Below the pieces are notes generated by a model, which was not told the DNA's origin, made no database searches, and saw only the letters and a list, made by a program, of their open reading frames with translations. From Candidatus Peribacteria bacterium (GTDB lineage: Bacteria; Patescibacteriota; Gracilibacteria; Peribacterales; Peribacteraceae): a stretch of 64,000 bases of DNA. Of the stretch, positions 43,692 to 51,877 are shown one piece after another. The DNA is taken from assembly GCA_023245935.1 (NCBI GenBank), contig JAHFJM010000001.1, positions 434,001-498,000 on the forward strand, given 5' to 3'. Every line of letters starts with the position of its first letter. Positions within the stretch are counted from its first letter, which is position 1. A program made the translations under genes and the position numbers.

Positions 43692-44267
43692 ATGGATTCA
43701 TCTGAAGATCAGCAACCTACTTTGATTTTCTCTCCGGCGGATCTTGCCCGCACGATTCGCAGTGACCTCGAGCACACAGAATTTGCGAATCCTCTGTATG
43801 AAGAAATTGCCAGCCTTTTAGAGCGGCTTGCAGTAGTAGAACGTACTGCGGAAGTAAAACTACGTGCGTGGAAGCATAATGCGGAAGCACTCAGGGATTT
43901 ATCAGAAGAAATTCAGAGAGAACGCGATAGTGTTCGAGGACGACTGCACGATATCTTTCTGAAAGAGCATCAGTATCCGCAGGCTCCCCAGATTGTGTTA
44001 ATGCCTTCGGATGTATACAAGCACCGGGATCAGCACAATACTCTCCAATTCCGGAATTCGGACATGGAAAATCTGGTGCACAATATTAGCCTGATAGCTG
44101 CATTCGAACAGGAATTAGAAACCTATCTCACGAGGCAGGACGGTCTCGAACAAGGGGAAAGGGAAGCAATGATCCGCAATACGCTCACATGTATTGCTGG
44201 AACCAAAGATCATCTCACAAAAATTCTCACAGGATATTACGATAAAAAAAATTCATTTAGGCGCTAA
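43692..44267 (+). CDS. Orphan coiled-coil protein
   Basis: 191 aa from ATG 43692 (43689 is an alternative, but promoter spacing favours 43692). Not recognised. Soluble and strongly helical: EEIASLLERLAVVERTAEVKLRAWKHNAEALRDLSEEIQRERDSVRGRLHD looks like a coiled coil, with a second helical part after residue 115. Short acidic N-terminus. A strong, apparently dedicated promoter suggests it is well expressed. Confidence 0.65.
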   Translation: MDSSEDQQPTLIFSPADLARTIRSDLEHTEFANPLYEEIASLLERLAVVERTAEVKLRAWKHNAEALRDLSEEIQRERDSVRGRLHDIFLKEHQYPQAPQIVLMPSDVYKHRDQHNTLQFRNSDMENLVHNISLIAAFEQELETYLTRQDGLEQGEREAMIRNTLTCIAGTKDHLTKILTGYYDKKNSFRR

Positions 44268-44371
44268 ATTAATCTTATACTTCGATGTAATTTAATAAAC
44301 AGTCAACTTCCTCCGTGTCAGAACTCTCTCAGTGGCTCGTCTTCTTTGGCAGTTCCTTCCCCAATTTTTCT

Positions 44372-45340
44372 ATGCGTACCTTTTTCTCCTCCACCGCAGC
44401 GTCGGTTGCCTTCCTGATACCGATGCTTGCGAATGCCGTCGGTCTGCAAGTGATCGTGAACGGGCAGGCTCTCGTCTTCGTCGACGTGTCGCAGTCGGCG
44501 TGGTTCACAACCTACGTTCGTGATGCTGCCGAAGCCGGCATTGTGAACGGTTACATGGATGCGAACGGCAAGTTCACCGGCAAGTTTGGTCCCGAGAACG
44601 ATGTGACGATGGCGGAAGCTCTCAAAATCGCCTCAGAATCATCAGGATACGATGAGCATGCGTACGGTGCCGTTGTCGACAGCGGTGTGAAGCATTGGTC
44701 CTCTGCGTATGTTTCGGTTGCCCGAGCGGAACATTTTGAGATTCTGAATAATCCGTATAGGCTCGACCGTCCGGCGACCAGAGCCGAAGTGGCGTCGATG
44801 GTTGCTTCCGCATTCCGCGTGACGGTTCCTGCATCACCGAGCGGCACGACGTTCAAGGATGTGCAGTTCTCCGTGCGGTATGCCGCTTCTATCGAAGCTC
44901 TCGAGAGAGACGGTGTCGTTTCGGGTGATACGGATATGAAGGGCGAGGTCACCGGCACCTTCAGACCGACTTCCAATATCAATCGTGCGGAAGTCGTGAA
45001 GATTGCGATGGGTGCCCGCGCGAAGTACGGTCAACCGGGCAAAGACAGGACGCCCATTCAGCCGACATCCAGCAACACGGTGACGTACGCGAACGGCACA
45101 TTCAGCCCCTCCGTTCTGTCGGTTCCTGTTGGAACGATGGTCACGTTTCATAATGGCAGCATGACGCCGATGTGGGTGGCAAGTAATCCGCATCCGACGC
45201 ATACCGACTATCCCGGTTTCGATTCCCTGAAAGAGATCGCGCCCGGGCAGGACTATTCCTTCACGTTCACGAAGACCGGGACGTGGGGATACCATAATCA
45301 CCTGAATCGAAACGAAGTCGGAACGATTAGCGTGCAATAA
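44372..45340 (+). CDS. Secreted SLH-domain protein with C-terminal cupredoxin-like domain
   Basis: 322 aa from ATG 44372. A signal peptide (residues 1-22, ending AxA) precedes three S-layer-homology-type repeats (FVDVSQSAWFTTYVRDAAEAGIV; KHWSSAYVSVARAEHFEI; FKDVQFSVRYAASIEALERDGVV, each with a following TRAE-like motif), which bind cell-wall polymer. Residues ~225-322 form a cupredoxin-like sandwich (FSPSVLSVPVGTMVTFHN; FTFTKTGTWGYHNHLN). The usual type-1 copper Cys is replaced by Asn (YHNHLN instead of YHC), so copper binding is doubtful. Likely a surface protein anchored to the glycan made by this locus. Confidence 0.82.
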   Translation: MRTFFSSTAASVAFLIPMLANAVGLQVIVNGQALVFVDVSQSAWFTTYVRDAAEAGIVNGYMDANGKFTGKFGPENDVTMAEALKIASESSGYDEHAYGAVVDSGVKHWSSAYVSVARAEHFEILNNPYRLDRPATRAEVASMVASAFRVTVPASPSGTTFKDVQFSVRYAASIEALERDGVVSGDTDMKGEVTGTFRPTSNINRAEVVKIAMGARAKYGQPGKDRTPIQPTSSNTVTYANGTFSPSVLSVPVGTMVTFHNGSMTPMWVASNPHPTHTDYPGFDSLKEIAPGQDYSFTFTKTGTWGYHNHLNRNEVGTISVQ

Positions 45341-45363
45341 TTCGCATTGCGACGTTCATTCTT

Positions 45364-45397
45364 GGAGAGAGCTCCCCCAGGCTCTCTCCGTTTTTTT
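45364..45397 (+). terminator. Intrinsic terminator after the SLH-cupredoxin gene
   Basis: Nine-base perfect stem GGAGAGAGC / GCTCTCTCC with an 8-base loop, followed by G and seven T. Confidence 0.88.
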
Positions 45398-45416
45398 ATG
45401 CACCGGCTTTGGCTGC

Positions 45417-45422
45417 TACACT
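45417..45422 (+). promoter_or_regulatory. -10 box for the HAD phosphatase gene, leaderless spacing
   Basis: TACACT ends 6 bases before ATG 45429, directly after the terminator of the previous gene, so this is a new transcript. Confidence 0.5.
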
Positions 45423-45428
45423 TCGCTC

Positions 45429-45890
45429 ATGCACGTCGCATTTCTTGATCGGGACGGAACACTGATTGATGAGCCCCCGGACGGGCTCGTGCGTCCGGAA
45501 CATTTTCGCTTGCTGCAAGGTGTTCTCGAAGGTCTGCAGTCTCTGAAGGCGCAGGGATATACGCTCGTGATGATCACGAATCAGAGTTTCTACGGCGATG
45601 CTTCGCGCATTCGGTGCTTTGAAGAAACGCAGGAGATGCTCTTTTCCGCACTCAAGCGTGCGGGTCTTGCATTCGATTTTGTGTTCTTGTGTCCTCACAG
45701 TGAAGGCGAGGGTTGCAATTGCCGGAAGCCGAAGACAGGCATGGTGGATGAGTTTCTTCGTGAACACGAGATCGACAAGACGAGATCGTTCGTGATCGGT
45801 GATCGCGAGAGTGCCGATGGGGGAATAGCGAAAGCGATCGGTGTTCGATACATCAAGATGGAATCGAACGGAACGTTTCCGACATTCTGA
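45429..45890 (+). CDS. HAD-IIIA phosphatase (GmhB / HisB-N type)
   Basis: 153 aa. HAD motif I FLDRDGTLIDEPP, motif II VMITNQSF, zinc-loop CPHSEGEGCNCRKP (Cys/His pattern), Lys in RKPKTG and motif IV VIGDRESADGG. This subgroup contains heptose-1,7-bisphosphate phosphatase (GmhB) and the histidinol-phosphatase half of HisB; the EPP after DGTLI is seen often in HisB. With GmhA- and HldE-like genes in the same window the heptose role is attractive; no other his genes are present here. Confidence 0.8.
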   Translation: MHVAFLDRDGTLIDEPPDGLVRPEHFRLLQGVLEGLQSLKAQGYTLVMITNQSFYGDASRIRCFEETQEMLFSALKRAGLAFDFVFLCPHSEGEGCNCRKPKTGMVDEFLREHEIDKTRSFVIGDRESADGGIAKAIGVRYIKMESNGTFPTF

Positions 45891-45909
45891 TTTTTTGAGG
45901 TGCGCAGGA

Positions 45910-46212
45910 TTATTGCTGTTGCTTTGCAATCACTTTTTTCAAACGTTCATCCGAAACCTTCGTCCATGGGTTGCAGCTGAGAATTCTTCTTGTGATGAGC
46001 ACGATTGCGACTGGGAACGATCGCGTCTTCAGCGTATCGATGGCGTAGCTCGAGCACGTGGGCTCATGACGACAAAATCCGTGCGGATATAAGTGCCGCA
46101 GCGGTCCATGATCAAGCGAGACTGTCTTCTGATAGAGTCGAATCATCCCTACGGAAACTATTGCAGGGAGAGCGGAAACGGTAGCCAGTGCTTTGCGAAG
46201 TCGCGCTTGCAT
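45910..46212 (-). CDS. yidD: Membrane protein insertion efficiency factor YidD
   Basis: 100 aa from ATG 46212. Classic YidD sequence: IRLYQKTVSLDHG, CRHEPTCSSYAIDTLKT and ILSCNPW with the conserved Cys residues. YidD assists insertion of inner-membrane proteins by the Sec/YidC machinery. Not next to rnpA/yidC here. Divergent from the small membrane protein at 46248. Confidence 0.9.
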   Translation of the reverse strand: MQARLRKALATVSALPAIVSVGMIRLYQKTVSLDHGPLRHLYPHGFCRHEPTCSSYAIDTLKTRSFPVAIVLITRRILSCNPWTKVSDERLKKVIAKQQQ

Positions 46213-46247
46213 GGAGTAGGATCTCCCATCATACACCGACTTGCAAT

Positions 46248-46514
46248 ATGCAGCTCTCCCTCAACGACATTCTCTCGCTCCTCTCGGTCATCGCGGTTTT
46301 GATGGTGATCATCCTTCTGTATCACCTCATCTTCGTATCGGTGTCTTTCCGGCGCATTGCCGATCGCATGGATGATCTCAGCAAGGAGATCGAAGGCTTG
46401 GTGCTCAAGCCGATCGGAGCGGTTGAGTACCTGATCGACTGGTTCGCGAGCGCGGTGGAGGGGATGAGGGCGGGGAAGGAAGTGGAGGAGAAGAAAACAC
46501 ACCATAAGAAGTAA
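46248..46514 (+). CDS. Small single-pass membrane protein
   Basis: 88 aa from ATG 46248. One transmembrane helix (residues ~8-30, ILSLLSVIAVLMVIILLYHLIF) then an amphipathic cytosolic part and a Lys/Glu-rich tail. No family recognised; the shape recalls small membrane-associated proteins common in CPR genomes. Divergent from yidD over a 35-base gap. Confidence 0.6.
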   Translation: MQLSLNDILSLLSVIAVLMVIILLYHLIFVSVSFRRIADRMDDLSKEIEGLVLKPIGAVEYLIDWFASAVEGMRAGKEVEEKKTHHKK

Positions 46515-46602
46515 GTAGTAAGAAGCACGTAGTAAGAATTGCATGCAAAAACCGGCGTGTGATGCTTGCCGTACTACTTACTTCTTACTACTTACTTCTC
46601 CT
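46504..46602. repeat. TAAGTAGTAAG inverted repeat
   Basis: Left arm AAGTAAGTAGTAAGAAG and right arm CTTCTTACTACTTACTT are exact complements across a ~65-base centre. Another partial copy (CACGTAGTAAG) lies inside. It overlaps the 3' end of the small membrane gene and ends just before the transketolase promoter. Confidence 0.8.
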
Positions 46603-46614
46603 CTTTGTTTCCCT

Positions 46615-46620
46615 TACACT
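46615..46620 (+). promoter_or_regulatory. -10 box for transketolase, leaderless spacing
   Basis: TACACT ends 8 bases before ATG 46629. Confidence 0.45.
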
Positions 46621-46628
46621 TAGCTCGC

Positions 46629-49004
46629 ATGACTATTCCCGATCTCAAGCAGTTCATCGGTAAGGACACCAAAACCGTGCCGATGTCTCTGCAGCGTATT
46701 GCCGCTGCAGTATTGCCAATCGAAAGGTATTGGATCGGACCGAAGGATGCGGTGGCGATTGCAAAAGCAGACAGCGATGCGTACCGGACTGCGCATTCGA
46801 TCATGATGCGTCTGTCGATCGAAGCGCCGCTCAAGCACAAGTCGGGGCATCCCGGTGGACCGCTCTCGGCGTTCACCTTCTGCTATGAACTCTATCGCCG
46901 CAGGGATCCTGCGTGCGATGAATCACTCCGGTTCAGTGCCGGGCATCTCTCGCTCCTTGCATACAATCTGCAATGGCTCTTCGGGACGGACAGGGACGAT
47001 CTGCGGCTTGCTTCCCCGCAGGCGATTCTGGACAGTTTCCGGACAATCTCCGGGCTTCCCGGGCATGCGGAAGCGGGAGTGGGGGATATTCCCTTCGGAT
47101 CGGGACCGCTTGGGAAGGGAGTATCAAATGCTCTTGGCGTCGCTTTCGGGAAGAAGTACTTGAAGAAGAAAGGAGTCGTCGATGTTCTTCTTGCCGACGG
47201 AGACAGCCAGGAGGGGCAGGTGCTGGAGGCGTTCCGTCTCGCAGCGCACCTCAAGCTCGATAACCTGATCGTGCATGGTGACTGGAATGACATTCAGCTC
47301 TCGGGGATTCCAAGCAAGACGATGGCGACGGATCTTGCCAGTATTGCCGCGGCAATCGGCTTTGCCGTGATCGAAGTTCAGAACGGCAACGATCAGGCGC
47401 AGGTGTGTGCGGCTCTCAAGAAAGCAGACAGTTTGGTTGGTAAAGGTCGTCCGATTTTCCTCTGTTACTACACGACGATGGGCAACGGTGTTGCCCTCAT
47501 GGAAGAGGGATCGAATACAGGCAAGAAAAATTTTCATGGTGCACCGCTCTCCGAAGCAGAGGCAAAGACTGCGCTTGATACGCTCAAGCTTCCGACGATG
47601 TCGGAGCTGACGAAGGCTTTCGAGCCGGTGAGAAAGAAACATCGTGAGAAATTTGAGACAGCAGTGAAGAAGCGTTCAAGTCTTCGTCTGCCGTTTACGC
47701 TTCCCGCATCGTACAAACGCGCAATCACGAAAGAGCCGGGTGCCGCACGCAAGGATTTCGGTGCGGTGCACCTCAAGGCTCTCATGGCGGGAGACTCCCG
47801 CATTGTCGTGCTCCATGCCGATCTTGCCGATTCCGGCGGATTCGGTGCGGTTGAGAAAGCTTTTCCGGATCGTGTGATCAACGTCGGTGTTGCGGAAGCA
47901 AACATGTATATGACGGCGGCGGGGATGCGGCAAGCGGGACTCTTGCCTGTCACGTACACGTTTGCGGCATTCGGGATGAACGAAGCGAGGGCAAATGCGC
48001 GTCTGATCGATGTGAACACGGGTCACATCCCGCTCGGGGTTCTACACGACTGCACGCACGCGGGACTGAGTGTCGGAGAGGACGGAGAGACACATCAGGA
48101 GCGAAACTACGTCAATATTCCCTTCGACCACACGCAGGTGTGGGTGACGGGAGACAGCAATCAGGCTGCTGCGATGGCGGAGCGCGCAATGGAGATTATC
48201 GCTGCTGGAAGCGAGAGTATCTATGTGTTTTCCGGAAGGTCGAATCATCCGCAGCTACTGACATCGGCAGGGGAGCCGGTCTACGGATCGGGTTATGTCT
48301 TCGACGGTCGGGCAACTGTTGTACGCGGTAGCGGCGATACGCGTGACCAAGCGACGATTCTCAGTTACGGAGCAGCACTCCATGAAGCGGTGAAGGCAGC
48401 GGATATTCTTCGCGGGAACGAGAGACAGGTGCGTGTGCTGAATGTCGGTTGCATTCGTCCGCTCGACGCATCAGCGGTTCTTGCAGCGGCGCTCGAGACA
48501 CAACATCTGATCGTCGTGGAAGATCACAATACGGAAGGAGGGCTCGCGTCGCAGGTTGCCGATATCATCGCCGATCTTTCCGTGCCATGCACGATGCGCC
48601 GCATGGGTGTTCGGCATTATTTTCCTTCGGGACCTGCGGAACAATTGATGGTGCTTGCCGGTCTCGATGCAGAAGAAATCGCCAATGCCGTGGAGGATCA
48701 GTTTGCGTACCGTCTTGCAGGGAGTGAAGAAGCCTTCGTCGCGTGTCTGTATGCACTCTCCACGCGGATCCTCGAGACACGCTTCCCCGTCGGGGCACGG
48801 TTCTTCATCAACCGCCTCCTTGCCGATCCCGGCTACGTGAAAACGCTTCGTGAAGTGTGGAAAGCACGGGAGATTGATCGTAAGAAATTACCGACCAACG
48901 AAGAACTGCTGCAGGCTCTCGCTTCGATTGTCGATACGACGGCAACACTGAATCCACTGACCGGAACGGAGAGGGAAGTGCAGAAGGATATCGGTATCAT
49001 TTGA
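46629..49004 (+). CDS. tkt: Transketolase
   Basis: 791 aa, longer than the usual ~660. The thiamine-diphosphate domain has HKSGHPGGPLSA, GPLGKGVSNALG and LADGDSQEGQVLEA. The pyrimidine-binding domain has NVGVAEANMYMTAAGM with the catalytic Glu, and HAGLSVGEDGETHQ. A C-terminal domain follows (NVGCIRPLDASAV), with ~90 extra residues at the end. Interconverts C2 units among sugar phosphates, making sedoheptulose 7-phosphate, the entry substrate of the heptose pathway at 3630-6518. ATG 46629 is chosen over 46566 by homology and by the -10 box 8 bases upstream. Confidence 0.88.
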   Translation: MTIPDLKQFIGKDTKTVPMSLQRIAAAVLPIERYWIGPKDAVAIAKADSDAYRTAHSIMMRLSIEAPLKHKSGHPGGPLSAFTFCYELYRRRDPACDESLRFSAGHLSLLAYNLQWLFGTDRDDLRLASPQAILDSFRTISGLPGHAEAGVGDIPFGSGPLGKGVSNALGVAFGKKYLKKKGVVDVLLADGDSQEGQVLEAFRLAAHLKLDNLIVHGDWNDIQLSGIPSKTMATDLASIAAAIGFAVIEVQNGNDQAQVCAALKKADSLVGKGRPIFLCYYTTMGNGVALMEEGSNTGKKNFHGAPLSEAEAKTALDTLKLPTMSELTKAFEPVRKKHREKFETAVKKRSSLRLPFTLPASYKRAITKEPGAARKDFGAVHLKALMAGDSRIVVLHADLADSGGFGAVEKAFPDRVINVGVAEANMYMTAAGMRQAGLLPVTYTFAAFGMNEARANARLIDVNTGHIPLGVLHDCTHAGLSVGEDGETHQERNYVNIPFDHTQVWVTGDSNQAAAMAERAMEIIAAGSESIYVFSGRSNHPQLLTSAGEPVYGSGYVFDGRATVVRGSGDTRDQATILSYGAALHEAVKAADILRGNERQVRVLNVGCIRPLDASAVLAAALETQHLIVVEDHNTEGGLASQVADIIADLSVPCTMRRMGVRHYFPSGPAEQLMVLAGLDAEEIANAVEDQFAYRLAGSEEAFVACLYALSTRILETRFPVGARFFINRLLADPGYVKTLREVWKAREIDRKKLPTNEELLQALASIVDTTATLNPLTGTEREVQKDIGII

Positions 49005-49020
49005 TTCTGAGGCAAAAAAA

Positions 49021-50724
49021 TCACTGTATGGGACCACACTTGAAGTGGTTGCAAGTGTGGGAACAGCAAACAGAAGCGCTTTTACAGAGAGAGCCGTTGA
49101 CCTTGCAAGCTGAAGAGGCGGAAGAGTTTGCTGAAGAAGATTTGGATTTCGAGGAAGGAGCAGAACTTGAGAAGGGTGCGGAGCTGCCACCACCGGAAGA
49201 GCTGGAACCGGAGGAGGGCGTAGAGCTTGAGGAAGTCGCTGAAGCACTTGAGAACGAAGCAACCGAGCTGCTCGAAGAGGAAGAGAGACAACCATTGAGC
49301 ATTTTGCAGATGTTCAGACGACCGTTACTCACGACTTTTCCCGTGAGAGAGGGGAGGGCATCAACGGATGTAAGGATCTTGTTCTTTACGTCAGCATAAC
49401 CGAGTGACGTGTTCGTATTCCAGAGCAGTACCGCTGCACCTGCCACATGCGGAGTCGCCATCGACGTACCGCTGAAGAGAGCATAGCCACCATTCCGTAG
49501 CGTACTGTAAATGTCGACGCCGGGGGCGGACAAATCCACAGAAACTGCTCCGTAATTGCTGAATGTAGCGAGAGCGTCATTTCGATTGGTTGCGGCAACA
49601 GCGATGACGTTCGGATGAGAGTAGGACGCTGGGTAGAAGGGGGAACCGTCGATGTTCGTCGCAGAGTTGCCGGCAGCTGCAACGAAGAGAAATCCGGCAT
49701 TCTTCGCCGCAGTGATGGCATTGCTCATGGTGAGCGAAAAGCCACCGCCTCCCCAACTGTTGCTTGTCACCTTGAAGCCCATGGTCGTTGCGTAGATCAG
49801 TGCTCTCACCGCATCACTGATATTTCCAGTACCGTTCGCTTTGAGGAACTTGAGTGCCGCGACCTTTGCTTTCCAGTTTACGCCCGTGACACCGACACCG
49901 TTATTCCCCACTCCGGCGATCGTCCCTGCGCAGTGCGTCCCGTGATTGTTGTCGTCCATGGGATCGCCGTCGTTGTTCGCGAAATCGTAGCCGTGCACGT
50001 CGTCGATGTATCCGTTTCCGTCATCATCGATGCCATTGCCCGGGATCTCGCCCGGGTTTGTCCAGATATTGGCAGCGAGATCTGGATGGTTGTAATCGAT
50101 CCCCGTATCGATGACTCCGACGACGATACCGGTTGGGGAGCCTGTCGTGATATTCCACGCTTCCGGAGCGTCGATGTCGGCATCCGGAGTGCCGCCGCTT
50201 TGACCGGTGTTATTGAGACCCCAGAGTTGACCAAACGAAGGATCATTCGGGGTGTTGAGGGCTGAGACCGTGTAATCCGGTTCAGCGTACTCGACGCGGG
50301 AATCACTCTTGAGGCTCGCTGCGACAGTCTGCGGATCGACGCCGTTATCGATAGAAAGAAGGTGCAGACGATCCATGCCTGCACCCTCTATATTTACTTT
50401 GACTGCTGCATTCTTCTGAGAGAATTTCTGAGAGAGCCCTTGGAGCAATTTTTTGTTATTCTTGAGTCCATATTGGTTCAGCAATGTTTCGTCCACGCTG
50501 TACCCTTGCTTCATTTTGATGATCACGCGATCAGGCGCATAACCTCCGGCAGGGGGAGGCGAGGAAGAAGTTTTCTTCGGAGTCAGTTCCGCAGTCAATG
50601 AATTTGCAAAGAGCAGAATTTGAAGAACCAGTACCAAAACGAGCAATCCAAGAATCGAAAACAGCAACCGATTCCGTTGGATCGTTGGTGTCTTCTGAGG
50701 AGGGCGAGGCATCTTGCAGTGCAT
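49021..50724 (-). CDS. Subtilisin-family (S8) protease with C-terminal knottin-like module
   Basis: 567 aa. An N-terminal signal anchor (residues 20-41) is followed by an inhibitor-I9-like propeptide (~65-155) and a catalytic domain with D206 (DTGID), H261 (HGTHCAG) and S421 (GTSMATPHVAG). A Ser-rich linker (~481-538) leads to a six-Cys tail: C540-x6-C547-x5-C553-C554-x3-C558-x4-C563, the inhibitor-cystine-knot spacing. Probably exported and cell-attached or released. The start has GGGAGAAT upstream, a rare SD-like site here. It converges with tkt. Confidence 0.88.
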   Translation of the reverse strand: MHCKMPRPPQKTPTIQRNRLLFSILGLLVLVLVLQILLFANSLTAELTPKKTSSSPPPAGGYAPDRVIIKMKQGYSVDETLLNQYGLKNNKKLLQGLSQKFSQKNAAVKVNIEGAGMDRLHLLSIDNGVDPQTVAASLKSDSRVEYAEPDYTVSALNTPNDPSFGQLWGLNNTGQSGGTPDADIDAPEAWNITTGSPTGIVVGVIDTGIDYNHPDLAANIWTNPGEIPGNGIDDDGNGYIDDVHGYDFANNDGDPMDDNNHGTHCAGTIAGVGNNGVGVTGVNWKAKVAALKFLKANGTGNISDAVRALIYATTMGFKVTSNSWGGGGFSLTMSNAITAAKNAGFLFVAAAGNSATNIDGSPFYPASYSHPNVIAVAATNRNDALATFSNYGAVSVDLSAPGVDIYSTLRNGGYALFSGTSMATPHVAGAAVLLWNTNTSLGYADVKNKILTSVDALPSLTGKVVSNGRLNICKMLNGCLSSSSSSSVASFSSASATSSSSTPSSGSSSSGGGSSAPFSSSAPSSKSKSSSANSSASSACKVNGSLCKSASVCCSHTCNHFKCGPIQ

Positions 50725-50757
50725 TCTATTCTCCCTCTCCCCCGATGCAAATGAAAA

Positions 50758-51279
50758 CTATGCACTCTTTTCCTTCCCCACACCGTCGCTCACGACAAGC
50801 GGATGACGGTCGATGAAGACGGAGACATAAAATCTCTTAATCATCTCTGTTGAGGCTTGCAAGATATCGCTGATAAGCGAGCTCAGGCGACGGATTTTCC
50901 GGTACAACTCGCTGAGCGAGTAGGCGGAGCCTCGGGCTTGCGACCTCGAGAGCACTTTTGCTTCTCTCTCAACGGAGCGCACTTCTTTGCGGATGTGTTC
51001 GACGAGTTTCTTCTGCATGATGAGTACGGGCGGAGCTTTTGCGATCGCCTCGTCCCTCGCCGTGACCGCACCCTGTCCGGTTTTTCCCGAGCTTGCGGCT
51101 GCTCCGGAGACTGGAAGATCCCCACGCTTGTCTTCGCGTACGCGGCTTGCCACGGTTCCCATCAGATCGATGACTTCCACGATTTCCCGGAGTTTCGGCG
51201 GCTGGAAAACCTTCTCCGAGACAGCCTCCGGAGTCCGGTTTCTGGTGGTCATCTGTGTTTCGATCTTCGCTCCGTCCAT
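50758..51279 (-). CDS. Uncharacterised helical protein
   Basis: 173 aa from ATG 51279. Not recognised. N-terminal disordered region, then KLREIVEVIDLMGTVASRVRED and a helical C-terminal half (KLVEHIRKEVRSVEREAKVLSRS; LYRKIRRLSSLISDILQASTEMIKRFYVSVF). No signal or clear TM helix. TATAAT (minus, 51289-51294) ends 9 bases before the ATG, with ATGACT as a poor -35. It lies between the protease and the HIT gene with no functional link visible. Confidence 0.6.
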   Translation of the reverse strand: MDGAKIETQMTTRNRTPEAVSEKVFQPPKLREIVEVIDLMGTVASRVREDKRGDLPVSGAAASSGKTGQGAVTARDEAIAKAPPVLIMQKKLVEHIRKEVRSVEREAKVLSRSQARGSAYSLSELYRKIRRLSSLISDILQASTEMIKRFYVSVFIDRHPLVVSDGVGKEKSA

Positions 51280-51288
51280 AGTGCCTCT

Positions 51289-51294
51289 ATTATA
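51289..51294 (-). promoter_or_regulatory. -10 box, leaderless spacing
   Basis: Consensus TATAAT 9 bases from ATG 51279; a weak -35 (ATGACT, 51312-51317) has a 17-base spacer. Confidence 0.55.
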
Positions 51295-51397
51295 GCTTAT
51301 TTTGGCGAAAAAGTCATTTTCCTCACCTTCCGTATGTTCCATACCTTCCATACTTTTCTTCTTGTATCTATCATTCGGACTGACGTTCCCCATCACT

Positions 51398-51727
51398 ATG
51401 CAGTCTCCCGACACCGTCTTCCACAAGATTCTACGCAAGGAACTTCCTGCGACGGTTGAGTACGAAGACGATACGGTTCTCGTCTTTCGCGATATTCATC
51501 CCAAAGCTCTGACGCATCTCCTGTTCGTTCCGAAGCAGTTCGTCGCATCGATTGCCGATCTGACGTCGGTGACGGAACATCTTCCAGGATTACTGATTCT
51601 CAAGGCGCAGAAATTTGCGAAGGAGAAGGGGATTGAGGGATACAAGCTCACGTTCCATGTCGGCAAGGGTGGAGGGCAGGAAGTGCCTTATCTGCATCTG
51701 CATTTTTTGAGTGAGCAGAAGTTGTAG
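51398..51727 (+). CDS. HIT-family nucleotide-binding protein
   Basis: 109 aa from ATG 51398. TVFHKILRKELPATVEYEDDTVLVFRDIHPKALTHLLFVPKQ is typical of HINT proteins, and GQEVPYLHLHFLSE is the HIT motif region. The usual HxHxH is YxHxH: the first His is Tyr, while the following two, including the expected nucleophile, are present. HINT enzymes hydrolyse nucleoside phosphoramidates or related adenylates. Upstream in-frame residues from 51302 are excluded by homology. Confidence 0.85.
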   Translation: MQSPDTVFHKILRKELPATVEYEDDTVLVFRDIHPKALTHLLFVPKQFVASIADLTSVTEHLPGLLILKAQKFAKEKGIEGYKLTFHVGKGGGQEVPYLHLHFLSEQKL

Positions 51728-51744
51728 AAATCTTTGATTACGGA

Positions 51745-51798
51745 CCTTCCTCTCTCCAGCCGATGGAGAGAGGTGCCCCGCTCGGCGGGGCGGAGTGA
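51745..51798. repeat. Dispersed palindrome shared with 19211
   Basis: 51749-51773 is the exact reverse complement of 19211-19235; identity extends to about 32 bases with the flanks. A second hairpin GCCCCGCTCGGCGGGGC follows (51774-51790). It lies in the 150-base gap between convergent HIT and S1 genes, which has no gene. Confidence 0.88.
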
Positions 51799-51877
51799 GG
51801 ACCGTTGAAGAGGATGAGGCACAACAAAGTAGAGACGCGCAGTCGCGTGTCCCTACTTCTATTTTTGACGTATATGC

